Notes under the pieces: generated by a model
What the model was told of the DNA's origin: nothing
Seen by the model: only the letters and a program-made list of their open reading frames with translations
Databases searched by the model: none
Position numbers and translations under genes: made by a program
Assembly: GCA_964585385.1 (NCBI GenBank)
Contig: CAZPDP010000002.1
Span: forward strand, 189,239-253,238
Origin: JAGXLC01 sp964585385
GTDB lineage: Bacteria; Bacteroidota; Bacteroidia; Bacteroidales; UBA12077
Reading direction: 5' to 3'
DNA length: 64,000 nucleotides
Shown here: in pieces, positions 1 to 8,677 of the stretch
Position numbering within the stretch: the first letter of the stretch is position 1
Layout: each line of letters begins with the position of its first letter

Positions 1-737
1 GCCAGTTCGATGTCTGCAGTGGCTCCGGCTTCCTGCATGTGGTATCCGGAAACCGAGATGCAGTTGAATTTAGGCATGTTTTTGGATGTATATTCGAAAA
101 TGTCAGCAATGATTTTCATGGAGAAATCCGGCGGATAGATGTATGTGTTCCGAACCATGAACTCTTTGAGGATGTCGTTTTGAATGGTTCCGCTGAGTTT
201 TTCCATCGACACTCCCTGCTCCAGTCCGGCAACAATGTAGAATGCCATGACAGGCAATACCGCACCGTTCATAGTCATTGATACGGTCATCTGGTCCAGG
301 GGAATCTGGTCAAAGAGGATTTTCATGTCCTTAATGGAATCCACAGCAACCCCTGCTTTACCTACATCACCGGTAACTCTTGGGTGATCGGAGTCATAGC
401 CCCTGTGGGTAGCCAGGTCAAAGGCTACAGAAAGACCTTTTTGCCCGGCAGCCAGGTTTCTTCTGTAAAATGCATTGGATTCCTCTGCGGTTGAGTATCC
501 GGCATACTGCCTGATGGTCCAGGGACGCATGGCATACATGGTTGAGTAAGGACCTCTCAGATAAGGCGGAATGCCTGCTGCATATTCTAAATGCTCGAGG
601 TTCTCCAGGTCTTCTTTTGTATAAACCGGTTTGACGTTGATTTTTTCAGGAGTCTCCCAGTTCGTTTTATATTCAGGGCTTTTATTGCTGCCCTTTGCTT
701 CAAATTCAGGTTTTATATTGTTAAAATTAGGTCGCAT
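1..737 (-). CDS. mutB: Methylmalonyl-CoA mutase large (catalytic) subunit, 3' part outside window
   Basis: The reverse strand reads from an ATG at 737 off the left edge, giving the first 245 residues. The N-terminal segment (LEHLEYAAGIPPYLRGPYST, then MRPWTIRQYAGYSTAEESN) and the barrel segment (GLSVAFDLATHRGYDSDHPR, later TVSMTMNGAVLPVMAFY) are hallmarks of the catalytic subunit of adenosylcobalamin-dependent methylmalonyl-CoA mutase, which interconverts succinyl-CoA and (R)-methylmalonyl-CoA. The gene follows mutA by 24 bp on the same strand, so the two form an operon encoding the heterodimer. The C-terminal B12-binding domain lies beyond the window. In this phylum the enzyme usually serves propionate formation from succinate; that role is inferred. 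Confidence 0.96.
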   Translation of the reverse strand, partial: MRPNFNNIKPEFEAKGSNKSPEYKTNWETPEKINVKPVYTKEDLENLEHLEYAAGIPPYLRGPYSTMYAMRPWTIRQYAGYSTAEESNAFYRRNLAAGQKGLSVAFDLATHRGYDSDHPRVTGDVGKAGVAVDSIKDMKILFDQIPLDQMTVSMTMNGAVLPVMAFYIVAGLEQGVSMEKLSGTIQNDILKEFMVRNTYIYPPDFSMKIIADIFEYTSKNMPKFNCISVSGYHMQEAGATADIEL

Positions 738-761
738 AACGTTAATTTTTTACAGGTTCGA

Positions 762-2645
762 TTAAGCAATTCCCAGTTCTTCCTGAAACCCACGAAGTGT
801 TTCAATCAAGTTGGATTTGATGTGTATGAAATGGCTGATGCCTTTTTCTTTGAGTTGTTCGATACTATCTTTTGGATAACCTGCAACAACCACAATAGCG
901 TCGTCTTTTATCTTGTCGTAAATTTTGGGTGCTACTTCAGGGTATTCCGGATCTGAGCTGCAGACAACCACAATGTGTGCTCCCTTGTCTTTAGCCTCTT
1001 TTACGCCTTCATCCACATTCTCGAAACCGATGTTGTCAATGATTTCAAATCCGGCAGCAGCAAAGAATCCTGCTGAAAACTGAGCTCTTGCTCTACGCAT
1101 TTTGGCGTCACCAATGGTAAACATAAATACTTTGGGTCGTTTGTCTGCATTCCTGTCGGTCTTAAGACGCAGGGATTCCAGTTCTTCACCACCCCTGTAT
1201 GTCCGGATGGGTTCGGCTATGGCATCTTCAGCTTTTTCAGATTCAGACTGAACGGTACTTTGGTCATATCCTTCCTCCATAACTTCACCTGAGTTGGGGT
1301 AAAGATTGATGCCAACCAGCGCTTCTTTTTTGATGGCCAGGTTGAGGTTACGTTTGTTGGCTGTCTCTTTGATTTGTTCCTGAACCATACCATTTTTAAA
1401 GGCTTCGATGTAACCCCCTTCGTTTTCAGTTTTCTGGAAAAGTTCCCATGCGTGTTCAGCAATAGCTTGAGTCAGATTTTCAACATAGTATGAACCCCCC
1501 GCCGGATCAACTACTTTGTCGAAGTAAGCTTCTTCCTTCAGGATAATTTGAGTGTTTCGTGCTATTCGTTTTGAGAACTCATTGGGTTTTTCAAACTGTT
1601 TGTTGTATGGAGTAACCGTTATCGAATCTGCACCACCCAGGGCAGCAGACATGGATTCGGTTGTGCCTCTCAGCATATTCACGTATGGGTCATATATCGT
1701 TTGATTCCAGTGAGAGGTTTCAGCATGGATGTGCAATTTTTTAGACTCTTCATACTGTGGATTGTATGCTTCCACCACTTTTGCCCAAAGCATTCGTGCC
1801 GCACGTATTTTAGCAATTTCGAGGAAATAATTGGAGCCTACGCCGAATTTAAAGCGGATTCCGGGCGCTACTTCATCAATACTGAGTCCTCTTTCTGTTA
1901 AATTTGCCAGGTATTCATTGCCCATTGCAAGAGCAAATCCAAGTTCCTGAACGTTTGTGGCGGCTGCATTATGCATGTCAAACCCGTTTACTTCTATCAC
2001 ATGAAAATTGGGTAAGTCCTTGGTTTTTTCGATAATTTCTTTGCATCGGTCAAATGAGTATTCAGCTGATTTGCAAAACTTACCTTTGATATTCAGATTT
2101 CCTATGGGGTTAAAATCTACACTGCCTTTTACCTCCGCTTTGTCAATGTTTTCTTTATCGACCTTTTCAAGAAGGTATTCCACAATTTTATGGGAGGCAT
2201 GGTTTGCCACAAAGTTAAGTTCAATGGCAGGTATGCAAATAGTATTCAAAAGGGTTTCAAACTCTTCTTTTGCCGGTTCATTGTCTTCATCAATGATGAA
2301 TCCCAGGGAATCCACACCCTTTTGAAGGATATCCAGCGCATGCTTGTTGGCTTCTTTTCTGTTTTCAGTGGCATCAATATCCTGGCGTATGAACCAACTG
2401 TTGTCCGTATCTTTTTTTGCTCTGACGTAAGGAAATTCTCCCGGCAGCGCTTCCAGGTATTTTATTTTTCCCAGGTCTTCGGCTCTGTAATAGGGCCTTA
2501 CCTGAAAACCTTCAAGGGTTCGCCAGATTAATTTTTTGTTGTAATCAGCCCCTTTTAAATCTTTATGAATTATTTCCTCCCATTGTTCGGTTGAAACCGG
2601 AGGAAAATCATCCCTGAATTTTAGCTTGTCTTGTAGTTTTACCAT
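762..2645 (-). CDS. mutA: Methylmalonyl-CoA mutase small subunit
   Basis: A 627-residue protein with the mutase TIM-barrel (about residues 20-470) and a C-terminal flavodoxin-like B12-domain fold (about 500-625, starting PKVFMFTIGDAKMRRARAQF). At the place where the catalytic subunit carries the cobalt-ligating D-x-H-x-x-G, this protein reads GDAKMRRAR, so the His ligand is missing. That is the known state of the non-catalytic small subunit in heterodimeric mutases. It lies directly upstream of mutB in the same direction. The start at 2645 gives the usual MVKLQDKLKFRDDFPPVSTE beginning. Family assignment is secure; the heterodimer is inferred from the pairing. Confidence 0.95.
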   Translation of the reverse strand: MVKLQDKLKFRDDFPPVSTEQWEEIIHKDLKGADYNKKLIWRTLEGFQVRPYYRAEDLGKIKYLEALPGEFPYVRAKKDTDNSWFIRQDIDATENRKEANKHALDILQKGVDSLGFIIDEDNEPAKEEFETLLNTICIPAIELNFVANHASHKIVEYLLEKVDKENIDKAEVKGSVDFNPIGNLNIKGKFCKSAEYSFDRCKEIIEKTKDLPNFHVIEVNGFDMHNAAATNVQELGFALAMGNEYLANLTERGLSIDEVAPGIRFKFGVGSNYFLEIAKIRAARMLWAKVVEAYNPQYEESKKLHIHAETSHWNQTIYDPYVNMLRGTTESMSAALGGADSITVTPYNKQFEKPNEFSKRIARNTQIILKEEAYFDKVVDPAGGSYYVENLTQAIAEHAWELFQKTENEGGYIEAFKNGMVQEQIKETANKRNLNLAIKKEALVGINLYPNSGEVMEEGYDQSTVQSESEKAEDAIAEPIRTYRGGEELESLRLKTDRNADKRPKVFMFTIGDAKMRRARAQFSAGFFAAAGFEIIDNIGFENVDEGVKEAKDKGAHIVVVCSSDPEYPEVAPKIYDKIKDDAIVVVAGYPKDSIEQLKEKGISHFIHIKSNLIETLRGFQEELGIA

Positions 2646-2765
2646 AACTTATTGAATGTTAAATTCACGGCAAAATTATATTATTTCCCAATAAATAGTG
2701 ATTTAAAAAATATGATTTTTGGCATAATTCGGTTTTATATTGCCGGCTATTTATATCAGCATAAA

Positions 2766-2927
2766 AGAGGCTGTCTCAAAAGTAAAAATGTGTTCACGCA
2801 AAAAACACTGACGAATCGGTAAGCTCGCAAAGTAGTATGACTATTAAAATTAGGCTTAGCTTACTTTGCGAAAATCTTGGCAGAACTTTGCGCAGAAAAC
2901 ATTAAAGAATCTTTTGAGACAGCCTCT
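2766..2927. mobile_element. 162-bp MITE-like element with 17-bp perfect terminal inverted repeats
   Basis: The ends are exact 17-bp inverted repeats (AGAGGCTGTCTCAAAAG at 2766-2782 and its complement at 2911-2927). A second, inner inverted repeat pairs CGCAAAGTA near 2826 with TACTTTGCG near 2862. No ORF is present. GAGGCTGTCTCA-type ends resemble those of some insertion sequences of this phylum, so this may be a non-autonomous derivative. Alternatively it is only a long hairpin terminator, since a T-run follows the right arm. It fills most of the 306-bp gap between mutA and the next gene. Confidence 0.55.
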
Positions 2928-2951
2928 GTTTTTTTGATTTACCAGGCTATT

Positions 2952-3209
2952 TTATTCTTTCAGTGTGCCTGTAAACTTATTGTATAGCCAGGCAATGAGG
3001 GCTCCTCCTATTAGTCCGTAGATAAAGCCCCAGATTAGTCCTAAAAAAGCTCCTCCGATACTAATGGAATAACCAAAACAGACGTGATGGATCTTTTGCA
3101 GAGTTGCGCCTTCATATCCCAGTATCAGATACAATAAAGTCAGCAGGAGAATAGCCAGACCAAGAGCTATACCGCCTGCCAGTGCAAATGCTTTTACGTT
3201 TAATTTCAT
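2952..3209 (-). CDS. Small two-helix membrane protein (holin-like family)
   Basis: 85 residues with two hydrophobic segments (about residues 9-30 and 48-76), the second rich in glycine (IGGAFLGLIWGFIYGLIGG), ending in AWLYNKF. Proteins of this shape are sometimes annotated as bacteriophage holin in databases, but nothing phage-like lies nearby, so a lytic role is not supported. Function is unknown. It stands alone between the inverted-repeat element and an exonuclease/phosphatase-family gene. Confidence 0.6.
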   Translation of the reverse strand: MKLNVKAFALAGGIALGLAILLLTLLYLILGYEGATLQKIHHVCFGYSISIGGAFLGLIWGFIYGLIGGALIAWLYNKFTGTLKE

Positions 3210-3328
3210 AAGCTCCCCCTTTTTTTGTTGAGGCTAGTAAGATAATGAAAGTCTGACAAAGAATCAAGCTTTATACATTTGATAATAAGAAAATTACTCC
3301 TGTCAAAGCAATAGCGCTAATTGAAAAC

Positions 3329-4381
3329 TTATTTATTATCAATTAAGCGGGCTTTAAGATATACCGGCTGATGGTCAGAATTTTTAAATTTCAGGTCATC
3401 GGTTTTAATTTGTATGGGTTCTATATTCGGCGATAGCAAATAAAAGTCTATAACCGTTTTGTCAGTATTTTCATTTAACGGTTTTTCCAGAGAACGGTTG
3501 GTTGGTGTCTGCGGATCGTAAGCCCATTTCCAGCCTTCAGGCATATAGTCTTCTGAGATAGTTGTGGTTTTATTGAGACTGTATTTTACTGAACTATCCT
3601 TGTGGTCTGATATATCCGGCGGGTATTGATTCCAGTCGCCCCCCGCAATAATGTAATTCCCTTTTTCATATTCTTTTGAAATGTATTTTTTCAGGTGCTC
3701 CATCTGGATAGCTTTCAATCCTCCATCATCGTATGCAGAATTGTGCGTGTTGATTATCAAAAGCTCATGTTCGCCTGGCAATGAATATTTGGCAACCATA
3801 AAACACCTGTCCAGCATAAATAATTTTTTAGGCCATGCGTAGTTTCCCGGGAATGGATGCCTTTCGACTTTAAACGGTGTATGGAGAGAGAAGGTTGCCA
3901 GACCGCTTTTTACTATTCCCATCGGTTTGTGAGGAGGCAGGGGAACAAATGGCACCTTGTAATTGAGGGCAAAGAAGGCTTTATAGTTGGGAAGTGCTTT
4001 GCTGATGCTGTCAAATTCATTTATATAGTAACTGCGTTTGGATCTTTTGTCTACTTCCTGTAAAAGAAAAAAATCGACAGTTTGCTTGTTTTTCAGGTAA
4101 TTTTTTGCAGACCCCAGGTTCTCCCGTGTTTTCTCTTCTGATGTTCTGACTTCTTCACCCCCATCATAAAAGAAGCTCATGTCTTCGCTGAGGCCACAGT
4201 ATCCAATATTCCAGATTAGCAGGTCTACTGTGTCTTTGTTCAGAGGCCTGGAGTTTTTGTTTTTGGCCAGGGTTTTGATTTTGTCGGGCTGATAATCACT
4301 GAAAGTGAAATAGACCAGGAAAACAAGGAAGAGAAAAGCGAGGATACCCAACAGGTATAAAATTATTCGAAATGTATTCAT
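3329..4381 (-). CDS. Membrane-anchored endonuclease/exonuclease/phosphatase family protein
   Basis: 350 residues. One N-terminal membrane helix (about residues 5-27) is followed by an EEP fold: a start strand with LLIWNIGYCG, the metal-binding Glu in FFLLQEVDKRS, GGDWNQYP with the catalytic Asp/Asn pair, and the terminal SDHQPV with the catalytic His. All core residues are present, so the enzyme should be active on a phosphodiester or phosphomonoester. The substrate cannot be told. The anchored catalytic domain probably faces the periplasm. Confidence 0.8.
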   Translation of the reverse strand: MNTFRIILYLLGILAFLFLVFLVYFTFSDYQPDKIKTLAKNKNSRPLNKDTVDLLIWNIGYCGLSEDMSFFYDGGEEVRTSEEKTRENLGSAKNYLKNKQTVDFFLLQEVDKRSKRSYYINEFDSISKALPNYKAFFALNYKVPFVPLPPHKPMGIVKSGLATFSLHTPFKVERHPFPGNYAWPKKLFMLDRCFMVAKYSLPGEHELLIINTHNSAYDDGGLKAIQMEHLKKYISKEYEKGNYIIAGGDWNQYPPDISDHKDSSVKYSLNKTTTISEDYMPEGWKWAYDPQTPTNRSLEKPLNENTDKTVIDFYLLSPNIEPIQIKTDDLKFKNSDHQPVYLKARLIDNK

Positions 4382-4467
4382 AGTGAATAAACTTTGGTTT
4401 ATCTTTCAAATTTAATGTATTTATCTTAAAAGAAGTATTCGCGAACTTGTCCTTAATATTAATTTTT

Positions 4468-4475
4468 TATCTTTG
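4468..4475 (+). promoter_or_regulatory. Candidate Bacteroidota -7 promoter motif for purQ
   Basis: TATCTTTG matches the TAnnTTTG -7 consensus of Bacteroidota sigma factors, and a TTG lies about 18 bp upstream (4447-4449) near the -33 position. It sits 40 bp before the purQ start. Motif match only. Confidence 0.4.
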
Positions 4476-4515
4476 AGTTTTCCAAAATGGTTCACCTATT
4501 TAATCACTAAAAGAA

Positions 4516-5211
4516 ATGAAATTCGGAGTAGTAGTTTTTCCCGGTTCCAATTGCGATCACGATACGTTTTATGTTCTTGGTAATATTCTGGAGCAGGAAG
4601 TAGTGGAGTTGTGGCATAAAGATACGGACTTAAAGGATGTTGATGGAATATTGCTGCCCGGGGGATTCTCTTATGGTGATTATTTAAGGTCTGGAGCTAT
4701 CGCTCGGTATTCGCCAATTATGGACAAGGTGATTGATTTTGCTAACCGGGGAGGCTTTGTGTTTGGAATATGCAATGGCTTTCAGATTTTATGTGAAGCC
4801 GGTTTACTGCCTGGTGCTCTTCTTCATAATGAAAACCAAAAGTTTGTAAGCAAAAATATTTATGTCTTACCTGATAACAACGACAACATTCTAACCAGAG
4901 ACCTTGATAAGCAACAACCCATTAAAATTCCGGTTGCCCATGGCGAAGGCCGCTATTTTGCCCGTAAATCAACTTTACAGGATATGCGCATGAAAGGACA
5001 GATTTTATTTCGCTATTGCAACCAATATGGCGAGATAACCACGGAGGCCAATCCGAATGGTTCAGTGGAAAATATTGCCGGTGTTTGTAATGAGAATAAG
5101 AATGTCTTTGGTATGATGCCGCATCCTGAAAGGTCTTCCGATGAGATGTTAGGTAACACGGAAGGAGCCGCAATTTTTAACTCTGTTATTAACAACCTTT
5201 TACCCCGGTAA
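4516..5211 (+). CDS. purQ: Phosphoribosylformylglycinamidine synthase, glutaminase subunit
   Basis: 231 residues, the normal size for PurQ. It releases ammonia from glutamine for the fourth step of purine synthesis (FGAR to FGAM). The class I glutaminase triad is visible: the nucleophile Cys86 in FGICNGFQILCEAG, and His plus Glu in MMPHPERS near residue 200. The GGFSYGDYLRSG loop is typical of PurQ. No purS or purL is adjacent, so the partner is elsewhere. Its last 12 bp overlap the convergent gene on the other strand. Confidence 0.95.
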   Translation: MKFGVVVFPGSNCDHDTFYVLGNILEQEVVELWHKDTDLKDVDGILLPGGFSYGDYLRSGAIARYSPIMDKVIDFANRGGFVFGICNGFQILCEAGLLPGALLHNENQKFVSKNIYVLPDNNDNILTRDLDKQQPIKIPVAHGEGRYFARKSTLQDMRMKGQILFRYCNQYGEITTEANPNGSVENIAGVCNENKNVFGMMPHPERSSDEMLGNTEGAAIFNSVINNLLPR

Positions 5212-5625
5212 AGAAGCACTGTACAAGTTTGTGATGAAATTGTAAAATGCAGCAATAAACAAGCTGATTGAGAGGATTATATCTGTAATTATAATGGCTT
5301 GTGGATTATTGGATTTACGGTAAACGGGTATAAAGCTCAGCCTCATTATTAATTGAACTAAAAAAAAACCAAATATCCTGATGCTGTAGGGGTTGTATTC
5401 TTTTGCTTTTTCAGGTTTTAATCTGACAATTGCCGAAAAAGCCCTGGAAAGGCCTTTACTTTGCGGGTTTTCCCCTGAGAGTATTTGAGCATTTGAGGGG
5501 ATTGGATGACGTGCCTTATCAGGTGAAAAAAGGCCGGAATAGATAAATATTAGAGCTATAATTCCGGCCAGTATTAAATTTATAAGTATGTAAGGTTCAT
5601 TATGATTCAAAGGCACAGTCGTCAA
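5200..5625 (-). CDS. Hypothetical membrane protein
   Basis: 141 residues with about three hydrophobic segments (roughly 13-31, 83-103 and 110-132). No family is recognised. The start appears to be TTG at 5625, which overlaps the TGA stop of the upstream DUF4190 gene by four bases, indicating translational coupling. No in-frame ATG occurs before the second membrane segment. The 3' end overlaps purQ by 12 bp in convergent orientation. Confidence 0.6.
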   Translation of the reverse strand: MTTVPLNHNEPYILINLILAGIIALIFIYSGLFSPDKARHPIPSNAQILSGENPQSKGLSRAFSAIVRLKPEKAKEYNPYSIRIFGFFLVQLIMRLSFIPVYRKSNNPQAIIITDIILSISLFIAAFYNFITNLYSASLPG

Positions 5626-6146
5626 TTTTGTGGTTGACCTTCATCCTTATCGGGTTTGGGCTCTCCAGGTTTTTCAGGCTTTTCCTCTTCTTTTGGCTTA
5701 TCTTCGTCTTTTTCCAATTCTCCTTCAAGTTCTTCCATCTTTTTCTCCAGCTCATCCATGTCTTTCTTTTCGAGTTCATCTTCGATATCTTGTTCAATAT
5801 CAGATTCTACTTCGTTGGAGATATTTTCTAACTTTTCCAGTTTGTCGAAGATCCTGTTTTCTTTAAGTACCCCGTTGAAGGCAGCTCCCAGAAACAGAAA
5901 CCATAAAATGGCTATCACAGAGCCAATGATTGACACTACAAGTCCGGCTGTTGTAATACCTTTTGGACCATTGCTTTGTTTTGCCTGGGAAAGCCCAATA
6001 GCGCTTAAAACAATACCTACCGCTCCGAAAAGCAGTGCAATAATAAATGTACAGCCCAGTATTGCCAGGGGTATTGAGATGATTCCCAGCACCAATCCTG
6101 CTATGCCCAGACCTTGTCCTGTATTGGTTTTGCTTTGATCTACCAT
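5622..6146 (-). CDS. DUF4190-type membrane protein with acidic coiled tail
   Basis: From ATG 6146 the protein has 174 residues: a short TGQGLGIAGLVLGIIS start, two membrane segments typical of DUF4190 (about residues 12-42 and 62-86), then a highly charged Glu/Lys tail predicted to be coiled-coil, ending in a Pro/Lys/Glu segment. An upstream in-frame ATG at 6179 is possible, but homologues of this architecture start close to the GQGLGIAG motif. Function unknown; it is translationally coupled to the downstream membrane protein. Confidence 0.7.
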   Translation of the reverse strand: MVDQSKTNTGQGLGIAGLVLGIISIPLAILGCTFIIALLFGAVGIVLSAIGLSQAKQSNGPKGITTAGLVVSIIGSVIAILWFLFLGAAFNGVLKENRIFDKLEKLENISNEVESDIEQDIEDELEKKDMDELEKKMEELEGELEKDEDKPKEEEKPEKPGEPKPDKDEGQPQN

Positions 6147-6325
6147 GATATTGAATTGTTTGTTGGTTTTCTTATTCAAAAATAGTAAAAAATATGTTGT
6201 AATTAAAGATCTCCTCTGATATAATGACGATGGTAATAATCCTTTTGATGCATGTAAAAGAAGTAATTTGTTAAATAGCGTGCCTCTTGCCCTTGGAATG
6301 AATTTTTTTGAGCGGTAATAATTTA

Positions 6326-6333
6326 TAAATTTG
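6326..6333 (+). promoter_or_regulatory. Candidate -7 motif upstream of the PhzF-family gene
   Basis: TAAATTTG fits TAnnTTTG and lies 26 bp before the start codon. The only upstream TTTG is at 15 bp spacing, shorter than usual, so this is weak. Confidence 0.3.
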
Positions 6334-6358
6334 TATGTAAATCAAACAAATACTACAA

Positions 6359-7141
6359 ATGAAACTACCGATTTACCAGATTGACGCCTTTACAAACAAT
6401 ATTTTTCAGGGCAATCCTGCGGCCGTAGTTGTTTTGGACGAATGGATTGAAAATAAGCTGATGCAGAAAATCGCAGCGGAAAATAACCTTTCGGAGACCG
6501 CCTTTATCGTAAAAGATGAAGAAAATTATGCTATAAGATGGTTTACGCCTGTCTGCGAGGTGGATCTTTGTGGCCATGCTACACTCGCTTCAGCCCATCT
6601 GGTATTATATCATTTGGAAACCACCAGGCCTAAAGTTACCTTTAGTTCAAAGAGCGGAGATTTGACTGTAGAGATCAAAGATGACCTCCTTTCTATGAAT
6701 TTCCCCTCGGTTCAATCTGAAAAAGTGGACATACCTGAGGAGCTTGCAGAAGCCCTTAAAGTAAAACCCGCAGAATTGTATAAGTCCGATGATTACATGG
6801 CTGTATTTAACAATGAGAAAACCATTCAGGATATTGAACCTGACTTTGAACTCCTCAAAAAAACCGGGGCGAGAGGTATTATTGTTACAGCGCCCGGCGA
6901 ATCGGTTGATTTTGTATCCCGGTTTTTTGCACCTGCCGTGGGTATTAATGAAGATCCGGTAACAGGCTCGGCTCATACCAAATTGGTTCCCTACTGGTCG
7001 AAACGTTTAGGAAAGAAGAAGCTCAGAGCGGAACAAATTTCAAAGCGGGGAGGGAGAATTATCTGTGAAGAACTGGGCGACCGGGTTGAATTATCTGGAA
7101 ATGCCAGAACTTACCTAATGGGAGAAATAACTACGAAATAA
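6359..7141 (+). CDS. PhzF-family isomerase/epimerase-like protein
   Basis: 260 residues, the usual length. The N-terminal YQIDAFTNNIFQGNPAAV and the catalytic Glu46 in NNLSETAF are the PhzF signature. A second half-barrel contains CGHATLASAH and, near the C-terminus, EDPVTGSAHT. The fold is that of diaminopimelate epimerase and PhzF. No phenazine genes are nearby, so the name should not be taken as function; the substrate is unknown. Confidence 0.88.
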   Translation: MKLPIYQIDAFTNNIFQGNPAAVVVLDEWIENKLMQKIAAENNLSETAFIVKDEENYAIRWFTPVCEVDLCGHATLASAHLVLYHLETTRPKVTFSSKSGDLTVEIKDDLLSMNFPSVQSEKVDIPEELAEALKVKPAELYKSDDYMAVFNNEKTIQDIEPDFELLKKTGARGIIVTAPGESVDFVSRFFAPAVGINEDPVTGSAHTKLVPYWSKRLGKKKLRAEQISKRGGRIICEELGDRVELSGNARTYLMGEITTK

Positions 7142-7200
7142 CCGTCTGTTCATTAGTGCAGTATTTTTTTTAAATTAACAGTATGGGGATAAAAGAAATC

Positions 7201-7272
7201 ACAGGAACCTCTTCTAATCTATAAAGTTTAGAAGTAATGACAGCGGCTGTAAATCGCTGAAAGGTTTCCGGG
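7201..7272 (+). ncRNA. Candidate structured RNA (three-way junction) in the leader of the phosphofructokinase gene
   Basis: The 263-bp gap after the PhzF gene folds by eye into a closing stem (GGAACCT 7204-7210 with AGGTTTCC 7262-7269, one bulge) enclosing two hairpins: CTTCTAA 7211-7217 with TTAGAAG 7228-7234, and CAGCG 7241-7245 with CGCTG 7255-7259. A long T-rich stretch follows at 7286-7300. It lies about 130 bp before the pfk start. It matches no RNA family I know, and the structure rests on pairing alone. Confidence 0.35.
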
Positions 7273-7404
7273 TTAAAGGCCAACATTTTTATTTTTTTTT
7301 GTAAAGCGAATATTAATTTTTCTCATTCCTTTTCTAAGGCCGTTTTATTTTATATCTTGAGATTTTGATTTTTAGATTATTGTTGTTCTTTAAAATTCAC
7401 GATT

Positions 7405-8610
7405 ATGACTGCACAAAAGAAAATAAAAGGTGTTATCGGAATATTAACAGGGGGTGGTGATGTTCCCGGCTTGAATCCTGCAATACGTGCTGTAACAATA
7501 AGGGCGATAAGAGAAGGGTATAAAGTTATTGGTATTCGCAGAGGTTACAGCGGATTAGTGGAGTTTAACAGGGATCCGAAAGCAAACAATTGCCAGTGTT
7601 ATACTGAACTGACAGAAGATGTTGTGAATAAAGCCGGAAGAACCGGCGGTACATTCCTGCACAGCTCGCGTATGAATCCCGGAAATGTACCCAAAGACAG
7701 TGTTCCCGAACATTACGCCGATAAATATAACAAAAAAAGGAATGACTTGACCCAGGAGGTTCTTAAAACTCTGGAGTATTTAAATATCGATTACCTAATA
7801 CCCATCGGAGGGGACGATACTTTAAGTTATGCTGTAAGGTTGTATTCTGAAGGTGTTAGGGTTATTGGTATTCCTAAAACAATGGATAACGACGTAAACG
7901 GGACTGACTACTGCATTGGCTTCAGTACCTGTATTACAAGAACCATCATGATGACACACATCCTAAGAACTTCTGCAGGATCCCATGAGCGGGTGATGGT
8001 TGTTGAAGTGTTTGGGCGGTATGCAGGTTTTACAGCCATGCTCCCAACCATGGCCGGTGCAGCCGACCGTTGTGTAATACCTGAATATAAATTCGATATA
8101 GAGAAACTGACAAAACTTCTCATGGAAGATCGCGCCAAACACCCCAGTAATTATTCGGTGGTACTTGTGTCTGAAGGAGCCATGTTTAAAGGAGGTGAGA
8201 TGATGTTTGAGAATCAGGAAAAAGACATGTACGGCCATGCCAAACTGGGGGGAATAGGAGATATGGTTTCTACCCAGATAAAAGAACTGTCTCCCAAGTT
8301 CAATAATGGCCGGAAAGTCGGTATTATAAACCAAAAACTAGGTTATCTTGTAAGAGGAGGCGACCCGGATTCTATAGATTCTATTGTGCCCATGGCATAC
8401 GGTAATCTGGCGCTGGATCTTATCCTGAATGGCGTTTATGGACGCCTGGTGGTATTCCGTGAAGGGCATTATGATAATATACCCATAGAAGTCGTGGTGA
8501 AGAAAAGCAAAAAGGTGAATGTGGACCAGCAATATAATACAGAAAGATTGCGGCCTCAGTACAAGAGCTTTGCTATGAAGCCGCTGTTTATAATAACCAG
8601 CCAGGTTTAA
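7405..8610 (+). CDS. Phosphofructokinase, pyrophosphate-type active site
   Basis: 401 residues. The N-terminal GILTGGGDVPGLNPAIRAV is the PFK phosphoryl-donor loop. Two positions decide the donor: the motif GGDDT at 135-139 has Asp138 where ATP enzymes have Gly, and PKTMDND at 157-163 has Lys158 where E. coli PfkA has Gly. This Asp/Lys combination is known to mark pyrophosphate-dependent enzymes, so it probably makes fructose-1,6-bisphosphate reversibly from PPi. It stands alone, with a possible structured leader and a terminator after it. Family certain; donor inferred. Confidence 0.88.
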   Translation: MTAQKKIKGVIGILTGGGDVPGLNPAIRAVTIRAIREGYKVIGIRRGYSGLVEFNRDPKANNCQCYTELTEDVVNKAGRTGGTFLHSSRMNPGNVPKDSVPEHYADKYNKKRNDLTQEVLKTLEYLNIDYLIPIGGDDTLSYAVRLYSEGVRVIGIPKTMDNDVNGTDYCIGFSTCITRTIMMTHILRTSAGSHERVMVVEVFGRYAGFTAMLPTMAGAADRCVIPEYKFDIEKLTKLLMEDRAKHPSNYSVVLVSEGAMFKGGEMMFENQEKDMYGHAKLGGIGDMVSTQIKELSPKFNNGRKVGIINQKLGYLVRGGDPDSIDSIVPMAYGNLALDLILNGVYGRLVVFREGHYDNIPIEVVVKKSKKVNVDQQYNTERLRPQYKSFAMKPLFIITSQV

Positions 8611-8622
8611 ATTATGCTTAAA

Positions 8623-8656
8623 AAAAGGCTGCCTGAAATCTATCAGGCAGCCTTTT
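8623..8656. terminator. Bidirectional rho-independent terminator
   Basis: AAAAGGCTGCCTGA (8623-8636) pairs perfectly with TCAGGCAGCCTTTT (8643-8656). It lies between the convergent pfk and THX-like genes and has A/T runs on both sides. Confidence 0.85.
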
Positions 8657-8677
8657 AAATTACCATTAATTTATATG

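Noticed and set aside
2952..3209. Prophage lysis gene (holin)
   Set aside because: The sequence is a generic small membrane protein and no other phage gene lies nearby.
5628..6138. Plus-strand Ser/Phe-rich frame of 160 codons opposite the DUF4190 gene
   Set aside because: It mirrors the Glu/Lys tail on the other strand and has no signal or family; the minus-strand gene has a recognisable DUF4190 domain.
6359..7141. Phenazine biosynthesis gene
   Set aside because: Only the PhzF fold is shared; there are no phz partners and the family is widespread in organisms that make no phenazines.
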